From assembly GCA_002448445.1 (NCBI GenBank), contig DJYC01000082.1, forward strand, positions 1-25,839: a stretch of 25,839 bases of DNA, read 5' to 3'. A program made the translations under genes and the position numbers. The notes beneath the pieces were generated by a model. That model was not told where the DNA came from. It worked only from the letters and a program-made list of their open reading frames with translations, and searched no databases. Positions 7,865 through 15,140 of this stretch are shown here, in pieces; the first letter of the stretch is position 1, and each line of letters starts with the position of its first letter. The stretch is from Treponema sp. UBA6988. GTDB lineage: Bacteria; Spirochaetota; Spirochaetia; Treponematales; Treponemataceae.

Positions 7865-9964
7865 TTAAATCTGGAACTGGTCAATCTGCAAGGCTATGTC
7901 GTTAATGGACTCTTTCATCTTGCTTGAAACTTCGGTAAGCGCCGTTCCCGACTCGTTAATAAGGCCTGCATCCTTTCGCATTTTTTCCATGCTGTCTTTC
8001 ATGCTTAGCGTTGCGTTCTGCAGTTCTTTTACTTCTTCAAGGATTGCCTTGTTGCCTTCTGACATTTCCGATGAAGCGGAGCGTACTTCGCTCGTGGAAT
8101 CGTTCATCTCGTGAAGTGCCTCGTTAATTTGCTTGCTGCCTGCCTGCTGTTCCGCCATGGCTTCCTTTATCTGCTTAACAAGCTGGTCTGTTTCCTTAAT
8201 GCCGTTTGCAACGTCCTGGAAAGCCTTGCTTGATTCAGCTGATGCAGAAACAACCGTGTCTATTGACTTGCGTATTTTCTTAAGCTCTTCACCAATCCTC
8301 TTACTCTGCGAAGTGGATGTTTCCGAAAGCTTTCTAATTTCGTCCGCAACAACGGAGAAGCCCTTGCCTGCATCTCCAGCGTGGGCAGCCTCAATAGCCG
8401 CGTTCATAGCAAGAAGGTTTGTCTGGCTTGCAATGGAAGCAATGGCTGCGTTTGCCTCTCGAAGTGCCTGTGACTCGTTTTCTATTGTCTGTATGCGCTC
8501 GTTTACGCCCCTCTGCTTTGCCTCACCGAATGTTGCGCTCTGCTCAAGGTTTGCAAAAGATTCAACCATCTTTTCTACGGAAGCGTTTACCGACTCAATG
8601 TTGCCAATCATTTCCTCTACGGAAGAAGAAGCCTCAGAAACTCCTTGTGCCTGCTTTTCTATCATGTGCTCAAGGGATGCAATGTTGGAGGCAATCTGGT
8701 TAACCGCACTTGCAGTTTCTTCTACGCCCGCCGACTGGTTTGTGATGCGGCTGCTCATTCCTTCTATATTGTTCATAATCGTCGTAATGGAATTTGCCGT
8801 GTCGCCCGCGCTTGTGTGAAGCTTTTCGCCCGCAAGGCCAAGCGTTTCCTTGGACTTCTTTAGTTCCTTTACAATAGACTGCATCTTGTCCGTAAACTTG
8901 TTGAATCCGTCTACAACTGCACCAATCTCGTTGTTGGACTGAACTTCTATGCGTTTTGTAAGGTCTGCGTTGCCGGAAGCAATCTGGGTAATTGCAGACT
9001 CAACTTTCTGAAGTGGACGCAGCTCCTTGTAGATAAGGAAGCCGGAGATAAGTACAAGGATTGCAATGCTTGCTATGCAGGACAAGACCAAAAGGTAGGA
9101 AATTTTCATTGCGGTTCCGTTAACCTGGGAATTTGCAACAGAAAAGGCAAAAGACCAAGGGGTGTTTGCAACAGGGGCATAAGTTACAAACTGCTTCTTT
9201 CCGTTAAGGTCGTTAACCCATGCTGAACCTGTCTGACCGGTGCACATCTTTTCTGCCACATCTTGAAGGTCTTTGTATTTTGATTCAAGCTTTAAGAAAT
9301 TCTTCTTTAGTATAAGCGAAGGGTCCGGGTATTCAATAACAGTTCCGTCTCCAGCCAAAAGCCAGGCGTTACCGGTAGCACCCAAGCGGATGTTGCCTAC
9401 GATTTTTTGAACGGTGTCAAGGCTCATTACGCCTGCAAAAAAGCCAACGGTCTTTCCGCGGATTTTTACCAAGCGTCCAATGTGGATTATGGCCTTTTCC
9501 GTAAGCTTGTCCATAACCGGGTCGTCTATGTACTGGAATTTTCCGTCTTTTATAAGAGCCTTGTAGTAGGAAGTTCCAGAAATGTCTTCCTCCGCACCAG
9601 TGTCTGAATATGCAATTCCGTCCGGTGTACAGAAAATAACCTTGTCAAATTCCGGAATGCGGTAGGAGGAGCGGGTCTTTATCCACTCGATAATCTTTTT
9701 TTCATCTGCCGACTGAACCGCGTCGCTCTTTGCGTACACGTTCATCTCGCGCAAATAGGTGTTCATTTTGTTTGTAAGTACAAGCGAATAGGCCTTTGTA
9801 ATCTGGTCACAGTCATCTTCGTATGCGCTTCCTGCAGAAGTCTTTACAAGGCTTAGAACCGCCGTGCTCTGTAATGCGTTAAGCACAGCAGAAAGCACTC
9901 CAATTGCAATAATGATTGTGAATACAAGATTCCTTTTTCCGCTTTTAATTGCGTTTTCCGACAT
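7865..9964 (-). CDS. Methyl-accepting chemotaxis protein with a dCACHE-type sensor
   Basis: The protein has 699 residues. Membrane helix 1 is at about 14-34. A periplasmic double-CACHE-like sensor spans about 45-280, with a YSDTGAEEDISGTSYYK segment and a second half containing WLLAGDGTVIEYPDPS. Membrane helix 2 is at about 287-311, HAMP at about 312-365, and a long cytoplasmic coiled coil follows. The conserved hairpin tip is at about 511-548, with QTNLLAMNAAIEAAHAGD and GKGFSVVADEIRKLSE, which contact CheA and CheW. No C-terminal CheR-tethering pentapeptide is seen. It is the first gene of a two-gene unit with the binding lipoprotein. The start is ATG with AGGGAGAG upstream. Confidence 0.95.
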   Translation of the reverse strand: MSENAIKSGKRNLVFTIIIAIGVLSAVLNALQSTAVLSLVKTSAGSAYEDDCDQITKAYSLVLTNKMNTYLREMNVYAKSDAVQSADEKKIIEWIKTRSSYRIPEFDKVIFCTPDGIAYSDTGAEEDISGTSYYKALIKDGKFQYIDDPVMDKLTEKAIIHIGRLVKIRGKTVGFFAGVMSLDTVQKIVGNIRLGATGNAWLLAGDGTVIEYPDPSLILKKNFLKLESKYKDLQDVAEKMCTGQTGSAWVNDLNGKKQFVTYAPVANTPWSFAFSVANSQVNGTAMKISYLLVLSCIASIAILVLISGFLIYKELRPLQKVESAITQIASGNADLTKRIEVQSNNEIGAVVDGFNKFTDKMQSIVKELKKSKETLGLAGEKLHTSAGDTANSITTIMNNIEGMSSRITNQSAGVEETASAVNQIASNIASLEHMIEKQAQGVSEASSSVEEMIGNIESVNASVEKMVESFANLEQSATFGEAKQRGVNERIQTIENESQALREANAAIASIASQTNLLAMNAAIEAAHAGDAGKGFSVVADEIRKLSETSTSQSKRIGEELKKIRKSIDTVVSASAESSKAFQDVANGIKETDQLVKQIKEAMAEQQAGSKQINEALHEMNDSTSEVRSASSEMSEGNKAILEEVKELQNATLSMKDSMEKMRKDAGLINESGTALTEVSSKMKESINDIALQIDQFQI

Positions 9965-10030
9965 AATCTGCTCTCCCTAGCTGTGGAAATTGTGTGAGGA
10001 TTTTTTGATGCCACTTATTTTATAGAAAAT

Positions 10031-10059
10031 ATTTTACTTATTATTGTGAATGTTTGCAA
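10031..10059 (-). promoter_or_regulatory. Promoter of the chemoreceptor/binding-protein unit
   Basis: On the minus strand, TTGCAA (10054-10059) and TAAAAT (10031-10036) are 17 nt apart, about 70 nt upstream of the ATG at 9964. This fits a sigma70-type promoter better than a flagellar sigma28 one. Confidence 0.5.
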
Positions 10060-10136
10060 GCCTAGCATTTTTTGAATTTTTCTTAATTTTTTTTACTTAT
10101 TTGGAGCGCATTGAATTTTTTACTGTGCCCGCCACT

Positions 10137-10250
10137 CCGTGTTCGGACAGACTCCTTGTAATCCCGCTTTGCGGTGCTTGCCCGCCTTACGGCGCGCGGC
10201 CCGTCAGTTCCTGCCGGTCGCCTTCGGCCACCTCCAATCGGGGCTAGGCT
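10137..10250. repeat. GC-rich intergenic repeat, copy R3 (inverted relative to R2)
   Basis: This GC-rich block ends in a 16-bp word at 10235-10250 that is the exact reverse complement of 6140-6155. It also contains several short dyads, such as CGGTCGCCTTCGGCC. It appears to be a member of the same dispersed intergenic family as R1 and R2, and no protein is supported. Confidence 0.5.
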
Positions 10251-10330
10251 TCTTTTTTGTTCGCTTTTCTAGAATCCTTGACAAATTTACAGACCGCATT
10301 TATATTTATAAGTATAGGTGTAGCGAAGTT

Positions 10331-10352
10331 AAACAGATTTTAATATCTGTTT
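10331..10352 (+). terminator. Weak hairpin with T-run
   Basis: AAACAGAT (10331-10338) pairs perfectly with ATCTGTTT (10345-10352) across a 6-nt loop, followed by TT and then AT-rich sequence. No plus-strand gene precedes it, so a terminator role is uncertain. On the minus strand it overlaps a very short frame (ATG at 10365-10367, stop at codon 9). Confidence 0.3.
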
Positions 10353-10379
10353 TTAATATATTCCATAATGACTCCTTAC

Positions 10380-10431
10380 GAGGCAGAGAGGTTTGGTTGT
10401 TTTCCTTTCTGCCTCACTTTTTTAGCGCAGG
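10380..10431 (+). terminator. Hairpin with T-run in the chemoreceptor-methyltransferase gap
   Basis: The arms GAGGCAGA (10380-10387) and TCTGCCTC (10418-10425) flank a 30-nt loop and are followed by ACTTTTTT on the plus strand. It is terminator-like but has no obvious gene to terminate. It may be left from a decayed gene or mobile repeat. Confidence 0.3.
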
Positions 10432-10491
10432 GGGGGTCAATATCCCGATGCTTTGCGTCGAGTATCGTTTATGCATGCTCCTTTTTGAAGA

Positions 10492-10569
10492 TTAATCTGT
10501 GGGACTCCCTGTATGGTTCCTTCCAGTGTATTCAGGACCTGTGCCGCCAACCAATCCTATCTTTTTCAT
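10492..10569 (-). pseudogene. N-terminal remnant resembling an aspartate/glutamate racemase
   Basis: A 25-codon frame starts at ATG 10569 with AAGGAG just upstream. It begins MKKIGLVGGTGPE, which closely resembles the conserved N-terminus of Asp/Glu racemase family proteins (usually about 230 residues). It then departs from the family and stops at 10494. No further racemase motifs are seen downstream to 10250. It is most simply a truncated, decayed gene whose translation start survived. It could instead be a real small peptide, which is less likely. Confidence 0.45.
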
Positions 10570-10682
10570 AAGGACTCCTTGGATTTTTGTATTTTAGCAT
10601 TTTTGCGAGATTCCTTCTAGCAACATGCTGCCATGTCATTTTGCTATGCTTGTTACTGTAGTGATGTTGCTGGTGTTACCCC

Positions 10683-10718
10683 TTGAATAAATAACATTGT
10701 TATGTTACTATATGCTAA
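10683..10718 (+). promoter_or_regulatory. Promoter and DtxR-like operator of the methyltransferase-flavoprotein operon
   Basis: TTGAAT (10683-10688) and TACTAT (10706-10711) are 17 nt apart. The 14-mer TTACTATATGCTAA (10705-10718) overlaps the -10. It matches the operator at 20253-20266 at 12 of 14 positions. A metal-loaded repressor bound here would block RNA polymerase, so repression under iron or manganese repletion is inferred. Confidence 0.55.
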
Positions 10719-10740
10719 CTTTTATTAATTGGAGCGTACA

Positions 10741-11526
10741 ATGGAACTTACTTTGGGCGACGTGCAGACAACTGCGCTTATTCCCCTTGCAATCAAGGCA
10801 AATGAGACAAAAAGGTCAAATGCAAGAATTAAGGACGAAATGGCCGTTAAGATTATCGAGACAATCGGTGTAGACACAAGGCCCTACGACAAATTCATGT
10901 CGCACGAAGGCGTTGTTGCCCGCACAATCATGCTGGACAAAAGCCTAAAGGAAATGATTGCGAAAAATCCAGAGTCTGCAATCGTGAACATGGGCTGCGG
11001 TTTTGACAACCGTTTTGAGCGTGTGGACAACGGAAAGATTCTCTGGTTTGACCTTGACCTTCCTGATTCAATTGCCGTAAGAAAAAAAGCCTTCCCCCAA
11101 AGGGATCGCGTTACGATGATAGCAGGAAGCGTACTTGAAAGCGCATGGACAAAACTCATTCCCCAGGACAGGAATTTGATTTTTATTGCAGAAGGGCTTT
11201 TCATGTACTTTACTATGAAAGAAATTAAGCAGCTTTTGACGGTGCTAAAAACTTCTTTTAGGAAAGGTACCCTCATAGCCGAGCAGAACTGCAAGATGAT
11301 GGTAAAACAGCAGAAGCACCACGACACCGTAAAGAACACAAAGGCTGTCTTTAAAAGCGGAACCGATTCTGCCCAGGAGATTGCAGACCTGCTTCCCGGC
11401 ATAAATCTTGTGGAAGAGCGCAGCTTTAACGAGGAGATGAAAAAACATTCAATACGGGGAAAAATCTTTGCGGCCTTCTTTGGCAAATTCAACGACCGCT
11501 GGGCCACCTTTACCTGGGGTGTCTGA
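10741..11526 (+). CDS. SAM-dependent O-methyltransferase, LCM/TcmP-like family
   Basis: The protein has 261 residues from ATG 10741, which has GGAG 7 nt upstream. An in-frame TTG at 10729 would place the ribosome-binding site inside the gene and is rejected. A conserved N-terminal segment ends in RPYDKFMSHEGVVART. The SAM-binding motif I is IVNMGCGFDNRF, followed by the acidic WFDLDLPDSIAVRK and FIAEGLFMYF, all typical of the leucine carboxyl methyltransferase / tetracenomycin P family. Members methylate carboxylates or small-molecule hydroxyls, and the substrate here is unknown. The stop codon overlaps the next ATG (TGATG), so translation with the flavoprotein is probably coupled. The DtxR-like operator upstream ties it to metal supply. 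Confidence 0.82.
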   Translation: MELTLGDVQTTALIPLAIKANETKRSNARIKDEMAVKIIETIGVDTRPYDKFMSHEGVVARTIMLDKSLKEMIAKNPESAIVNMGCGFDNRFERVDNGKILWFDLDLPDSIAVRKKAFPQRDRVTMIAGSVLESAWTKLIPQDRNLIFIAEGLFMYFTMKEIKQLLTVLKTSFRKGTLIAEQNCKMMVKQQKHHDTVKNTKAVFKSGTDSAQEIADLLPGINLVEERSFNEEMKKHSIRGKIFAAFFGKFNDRWATFTWGV

Positions 11527-13247
11527 TGAAAAAAATAATAAAAAGTACCCTTGCTTTTTTTTGCCTTGCGCTTATTTCTTGCGGCGGAAAAAGAACCTTT
11601 AGGGATGGAACTTGGACTGGAAGCGGTGAGGGTAGGAACGGACCTGTAGAAGTTTCCGTTACAATTAAGGACGGCGAGGTTTGCGCTGCAGAGCTTTTGT
11701 CTGAACAGGAAACGGAAGGAATCGGAAAGCCTGCCATTCAGCCTATTCTGGAGCAGTTCCTTCAAAGTGGCGGTGATACTGATGATGTTGATTCTGTAAG
11801 CGGTGCAACCGTTACAAGTGATGGTCTGCTTGATGCCCTTGATGCAGCCCTTGATTCCAGTGCCGGAAAGGAAAAGAAGAAGCATGTCTACAAAAACACA
11901 AAGTGCGACATAGTAATAATTGGTGCAGGAGGTGCTGGTCTTGTTGCCGCAACGGAAGCTTCTCTTAGGGGGGCAAAGACAATCGTCCTTGAAAAAAGCC
12001 CCATCGTTGGCGGAAATACAAATTTTTCAACAGGCGGAATAAACGCTTCCTATACAAAGGAACAGAAGCGGCTTGGCATAGAGGATTCACCCGAAGTTTT
12101 TTATCAGGACACGATGCGGGGTGGCAAAAATCTAAACGACCCTGAGCTTGTAAGAACACTGGTGGACAATTCTGCTGCAATGGTTGAATGGCTTCAGTCA
12201 GACATTGTTGGTGCCGATTTAAGCGATGTTGGAATTTTTGGCGGTGCAAGCAACAAGCGCATTCACAGGCCACGCGGAGGCCAGGCAATTGGTGAGCATC
12301 TTGTTCCTCTTTTGCGGGAAGCTGCGGAAGAGCAGGGGGCAGACATACGCCTAAAGAACAGGGTTGTAGAAATCCTTATGGGAAAAAACGGGGAAGCTTG
12401 CGGTGTTAGGGTTTCCTGTGGTTCTAGCGAGTACACAATCATGGCAAAAGCCGTAATTGTTGCAACAGGTGGTTTTGGCGCAAACTCAAAAATGGTTGAG
12501 CAGTTCAGGCCCGACCTTGCAGGCTTTGGCACTACCAACCAGAGGGGGGCTACTGGAGACGCATTTTCCATGGTGCAGAAGTTTGACGCAGCAACAACGC
12601 AAATGGATCAGATTCAGACTCACCCGACTGTGGTTCCAAAAAACGGCAGCATGATTACGGAGGCTGTCCGGGGAAACGGGGCTATTTTGCTAGACAGGAG
12701 CGGCATGCGTTTTGTGGACGAGATGCAGACCAGGGACCTTGTTTCAAAAGCAATTTTGGACTGTCCGGGCAAGACAGCTTTTCTTGTCTTTGACAAGGGT
12801 GTTAGGGAATCACTAAAGGCAATCGAAATCTATGCTGAACATAATCTTCTTACCGAGGCACAAAGTCTTGGCGAGCTTGCAGAAAAGATTGGTCTTGACC
12901 CGGTGCAGGTTGAAAAGTCTGTAGAAAGGTGGAATTCTTTTGTGGCGGAAAAGAAGGACAAGGATTTTGGACGGAACCCAAAGAGCATGGACAGGGCTAT
13001 TGCTTCTGCGCCTTTTTATGCAATAGAAGTTGAGCCTGCCGTTCACCACACCATGGGCGGGCTTAAGATTAACAGCCGGGCGCAGGTCTTGAATGCCAGT
13101 GGAAAAATTATTCCGGGCTTGTATGCTGCGGGAGAAGTTACAGGCGGCATTCACGGTGCCAACCGCTTGGGTGGAAATGCCGTTGCGGACATCTGTGTCT
13201 TTGGAAAGATAGCTGCCGACAGCGCATTGAATCAAATAGGAAAATAA
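11526..13247 (+). CDS. Periplasmic lipoprotein flavoprotein: FMN-binding domain plus fumarate reductase-like FAD domain
   Basis: The protein has 573 residues. A signal peptide ends in the lipobox LISC (Cys19). Residues ~25-110 form an FMN-binding domain with the flavinylation motif DSVSGATVTS (89-98), where ApbE would attach FMN to Thr95. Residues ~125-570 form an FAD_binding_2 domain with GAGGAGLVAA (133-142). Residues matching those used by soluble fumarate reductases are present: the His in QTHPT (~365), the Arg in TEAVRGNGAIL (~381), the His pair in AVHHTMGG (~507), and the Arg in GIHGANRLGGNA (~546). It may reduce fumarate, urocanate or a similar enoate as an electron sink. Given the iron-regulated setting, it may instead pass electrons to ferric iron. 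No heme motifs (CxxCH) are present. Its TAA lies at the edge of the terminator of the opposing operon. Confidence 0.88.
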   Translation: MKKIIKSTLAFFCLALISCGGKRTFRDGTWTGSGEGRNGPVEVSVTIKDGEVCAAELLSEQETEGIGKPAIQPILEQFLQSGGDTDDVDSVSGATVTSDGLLDALDAALDSSAGKEKKKHVYKNTKCDIVIIGAGGAGLVAATEASLRGAKTIVLEKSPIVGGNTNFSTGGINASYTKEQKRLGIEDSPEVFYQDTMRGGKNLNDPELVRTLVDNSAAMVEWLQSDIVGADLSDVGIFGGASNKRIHRPRGGQAIGEHLVPLLREAAEEQGADIRLKNRVVEILMGKNGEACGVRVSCGSSEYTIMAKAVIVATGGFGANSKMVEQFRPDLAGFGTTNQRGATGDAFSMVQKFDAATTQMDQIQTHPTVVPKNGSMITEAVRGNGAILLDRSGMRFVDEMQTRDLVSKAILDCPGKTAFLVFDKGVRESLKAIEIYAEHNLLTEAQSLGELAEKIGLDPVQVEKSVERWNSFVAEKKDKDFGRNPKSMDRAIASAPFYAIEVEPAVHHTMGGLKINSRAQVLNASGKIIPGLYAAGEVTGGIHGANRLGGNAVADICVFGKIAADSALNQIGK

Positions 13248-13305
13248 AAAAAAGCGCCGTCCTTTTGAAGCTGCCTTAACTTTTTGGAAGCTTCTTGGGC
13301 GGCGC
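13246..13305 (-). terminator. Intrinsic terminator of the FTR1/P19/ABC operon
   Basis: The outer arms GCGCCGTCC (13254-13262) and GGGCGGCGC (13297-13305) pair with one G:T wobble. An inner stem, GAAGCT / AGCTTC, is at 13267-13272 and 13289-13294. On the minus strand the hairpin is followed by eight Ts (plus-strand A-run 13246-13253). The plus-strand side lacks a T-run, so it chiefly serves the minus-strand operon but may also stop the flavoprotein transcript. Confidence 0.75.
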
Positions 13306-13323
13306 AATCATTCATTCAAACAT

Positions 13324-14007
13324 TCATTTCTTCGTATTCACAATCTCCCTTGCAAATTTACCATGTTCCAAAACGATTGTCCTTTCTGCATATTCCGCAA
13401 CTTCCGGGGCATGGGTAACAACTATTACCGTCCTTCCTTCCTTATGCAGCTGCTTAAAAATATCTATGACCATGTTTTCGTTTGCTTCGTCAAGGTTTCC
13501 TGTTGGCTCGTCTGCCAGAATCAGCTGGGGGAAGTTTATTAGGGCACGTGCTATGCAGACGCGCTGCTGCTCTCCGCCAGAAAGCTCGTGGGGAAGATGC
13601 CTTGCCCTTTGCGCAAGACCAACCCTTTCCAAAGCTTCCATGGCTTCTTTTTCGTCCGGCATGCTGTGGTAGTATTGCGAGACCATGACGTTTTCCACTG
13701 CGGTCAAATAATTTATCAGGTGGAACTGCTGGAAAATCAGTCCAATTTTGTCCCGCCTTATGTTTGTAAGGTTTGCAGAACTTTCCTTTGCTATGTTCTT
13801 TCCGTCCAGAAATACCTCTCCGCTTGTGGGCTTATCCATGCAGCCTATTATGTTCATCATGGTGCTCTTTCCCGAACCGGAAGGCCCCATAATGGCAACC
13901 CATTCTCCTTTTTCTACTTTCATGCTCACTTTGTGGAGGGCTGCTACTTCCACACTTCCCATTTTGTATATCTTTGAAATATCGTTAACTTCTAATAAAG
14001 CCATCAT
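13324..14007 (-). CDS. ABC transporter ATPase (LolD/MacB type), last gene of the FTR1/P19 operon
   Basis: The protein has 227 residues. Walker A is GPSGSGKST (41-49), the Q-loop is FQQF near 92-95, the signature is LSGGEQQR (142-149), Walker B with the catalytic Glu is LILADEPTGNLD (162-173), and the switch His is in VVTHAPE. These fit the MacB/LolD subfamily that partners FtsX-like permeases. It should energise the two permeases encoded just upstream. The permease stop lies within ATGATG, giving a 4-nt overlap, and GAGAGGTGA supplies the ribosome-binding site. By synteny it corresponds to Cj1663 of the Campylobacter jejuni p19 locus and to the ATPase of E. coli Fet systems. Confidence 0.92.
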   Translation of the reverse strand: MMALLEVNDISKIYKMGSVEVAALHKVSMKVEKGEWVAIMGPSGSGKSTMMNIIGCMDKPTSGEVFLDGKNIAKESSANLTNIRRDKIGLIFQQFHLINYLTAVENVMVSQYYHSMPDEKEAMEALERVGLAQRARHLPHELSGGEQQRVCIARALINFPQLILADEPTGNLDEANENMVIDIFKQLHKEGRTVIVVTHAPEVAEYAERTIVLEHGKFAREIVNTKK

Positions 14008-15137
14008 TCACCTCTCAATACTATTACAGGATCTACCGTTGCCGCGTTCCTTACAGGAATCATGCAGGCAATGCCGGTTGTTATTACAGAAACAAGAACC
14101 GTTACCGGAGCCAGCAAGGGCTGGAAGGAAATGCTTCTGCTGAATACGTTCATGCTAACTTTTTGTGCAAACCAAAATCCTAGTGCCACTCCTATTACGC
14201 CACCCAAGGCACCAAGAAAAAGACCTTCACCAAGGAATTCCTTTACGATGTTTTTGTTTGAAGCTCCAAGCGCTTTTTTTAGTCCTATCTCTTTTCGTCT
14301 TTCGGCAACCACGGCCATCATCGTTGTAGCAACGCAGACCATGGTAAGAATTAAAACAACAAGGGTTACAATCCAAACCAAGGACTGAAGCTTCTTTAGC
14401 ACGCTGCCCTCGCTCTTTGTGACCCGCTTTACAAGCCGTGGACTTATGGAATCTTCCGCATCAGAAATCTTTTTTGCAATCGCCTCAAGTTCCACTGCAT
14501 TTGCGCTGATTGAACATTCTGCAAAATCGTAAAGACCTGAATTCTTCATCAGCAAGTCCATTTCTTTTTGGTCAATAAAAATGCAATCTTCCTCCCCGCC
14601 ACCTGTCTGGAGGATTCCGCTTACCGTAAAGCGGGCGGTAAATTCTTCTCCTTCAGAATCACTTCCTGAAAGGGAAATCCTGTCCCCAACTTTTGCGGCT
14701 ACTGTCTGGGCAACCGTTTGTCCCAATAGAGCCTCCCCCTTTTCTTTGGGGTATTGTCCGTTTATTCCCCAGTAGGGCCTTGTCTTTTGCACTGCCAAAA
14801 AATCAATTCCACCCACCATGAAGGGAAGCCGGTTAAGGCTCATCGTCTCGTAGCGGAATGCCGTCAGTCCCACAAGGCTCTTTGCGGGAATTTGTGCCTC
14901 TGCCGCGTTAAGGGCTTCTTTGCCAATGTCTTCCGCACCTGCGCTTACAAGCATGAGGTTTGCACCGTATGAGCGGAATTCCTTTCCCATTTGCCGGGGA
15001 ACGTCGTAGTAAATTGTTACAAGGCCGGAAAGGACTGTCGCCCCGATTGCAACGGCTAACAATGCAACCAGCATGCGTGACCTTCTCCTTATAAGGGAGC
15101 TTGTAATCATCTTGAAATAAAATTTTTGCCTAGTCAT
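14004..15137 (-). CDS. FtsX/MacB-like ABC permease (second of the pair)
   Basis: The protein has 377 residues. The N-terminal membrane segment at about 19-41 is followed by a periplasmic MacB-like domain of about 200 residues. Three C-terminal membrane segments carry the FtsX signature VVAERRKEIGLKKALGAS in the coupling loop, and the end of the protein is PVRNAATVDPVIVLRG. Such permeases act mechanically on periplasmic partners rather than forming classic import channels. It starts 3 nt after the preceding permease stop. In the Campylobacter p19 locus and E. coli Fet systems the equivalent pair supports growth on low iron. Confidence 0.9.
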   Translation of the reverse strand: MTRQKFYFKMITSSLIRRRSRMLVALLAVAIGATVLSGLVTIYYDVPRQMGKEFRSYGANLMLVSAGAEDIGKEALNAAEAQIPAKSLVGLTAFRYETMSLNRLPFMVGGIDFLAVQKTRPYWGINGQYPKEKGEALLGQTVAQTVAAKVGDRISLSGSDSEGEEFTARFTVSGILQTGGGEEDCIFIDQKEMDLLMKNSGLYDFAECSISANAVELEAIAKKISDAEDSISPRLVKRVTKSEGSVLKKLQSLVWIVTLVVLILTMVCVATTMMAVVAERRKEIGLKKALGASNKNIVKEFLGEGLFLGALGGVIGVALGFWFAQKVSMNVFSRSISFQPLLAPVTVLVSVITTGIACMIPVRNAATVDPVIVLRGE

Positions 15138-15140
15138 TTA

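Noticed and set aside
10250..10367. Short minus-strand coding region starting at ATG 10367
   Set aside because: It stops at codon 9. In-frame continuation to about 10240 exists only after that stop, so it is at most a decayed fragment that I cannot assign.
10139..10495. 118-residue plus-strand frame between the chemoreceptor and methyltransferase
   Set aside because: It spans repeat R3 and two hairpins, lacks a ribosome-binding site and has no recognisable domain.
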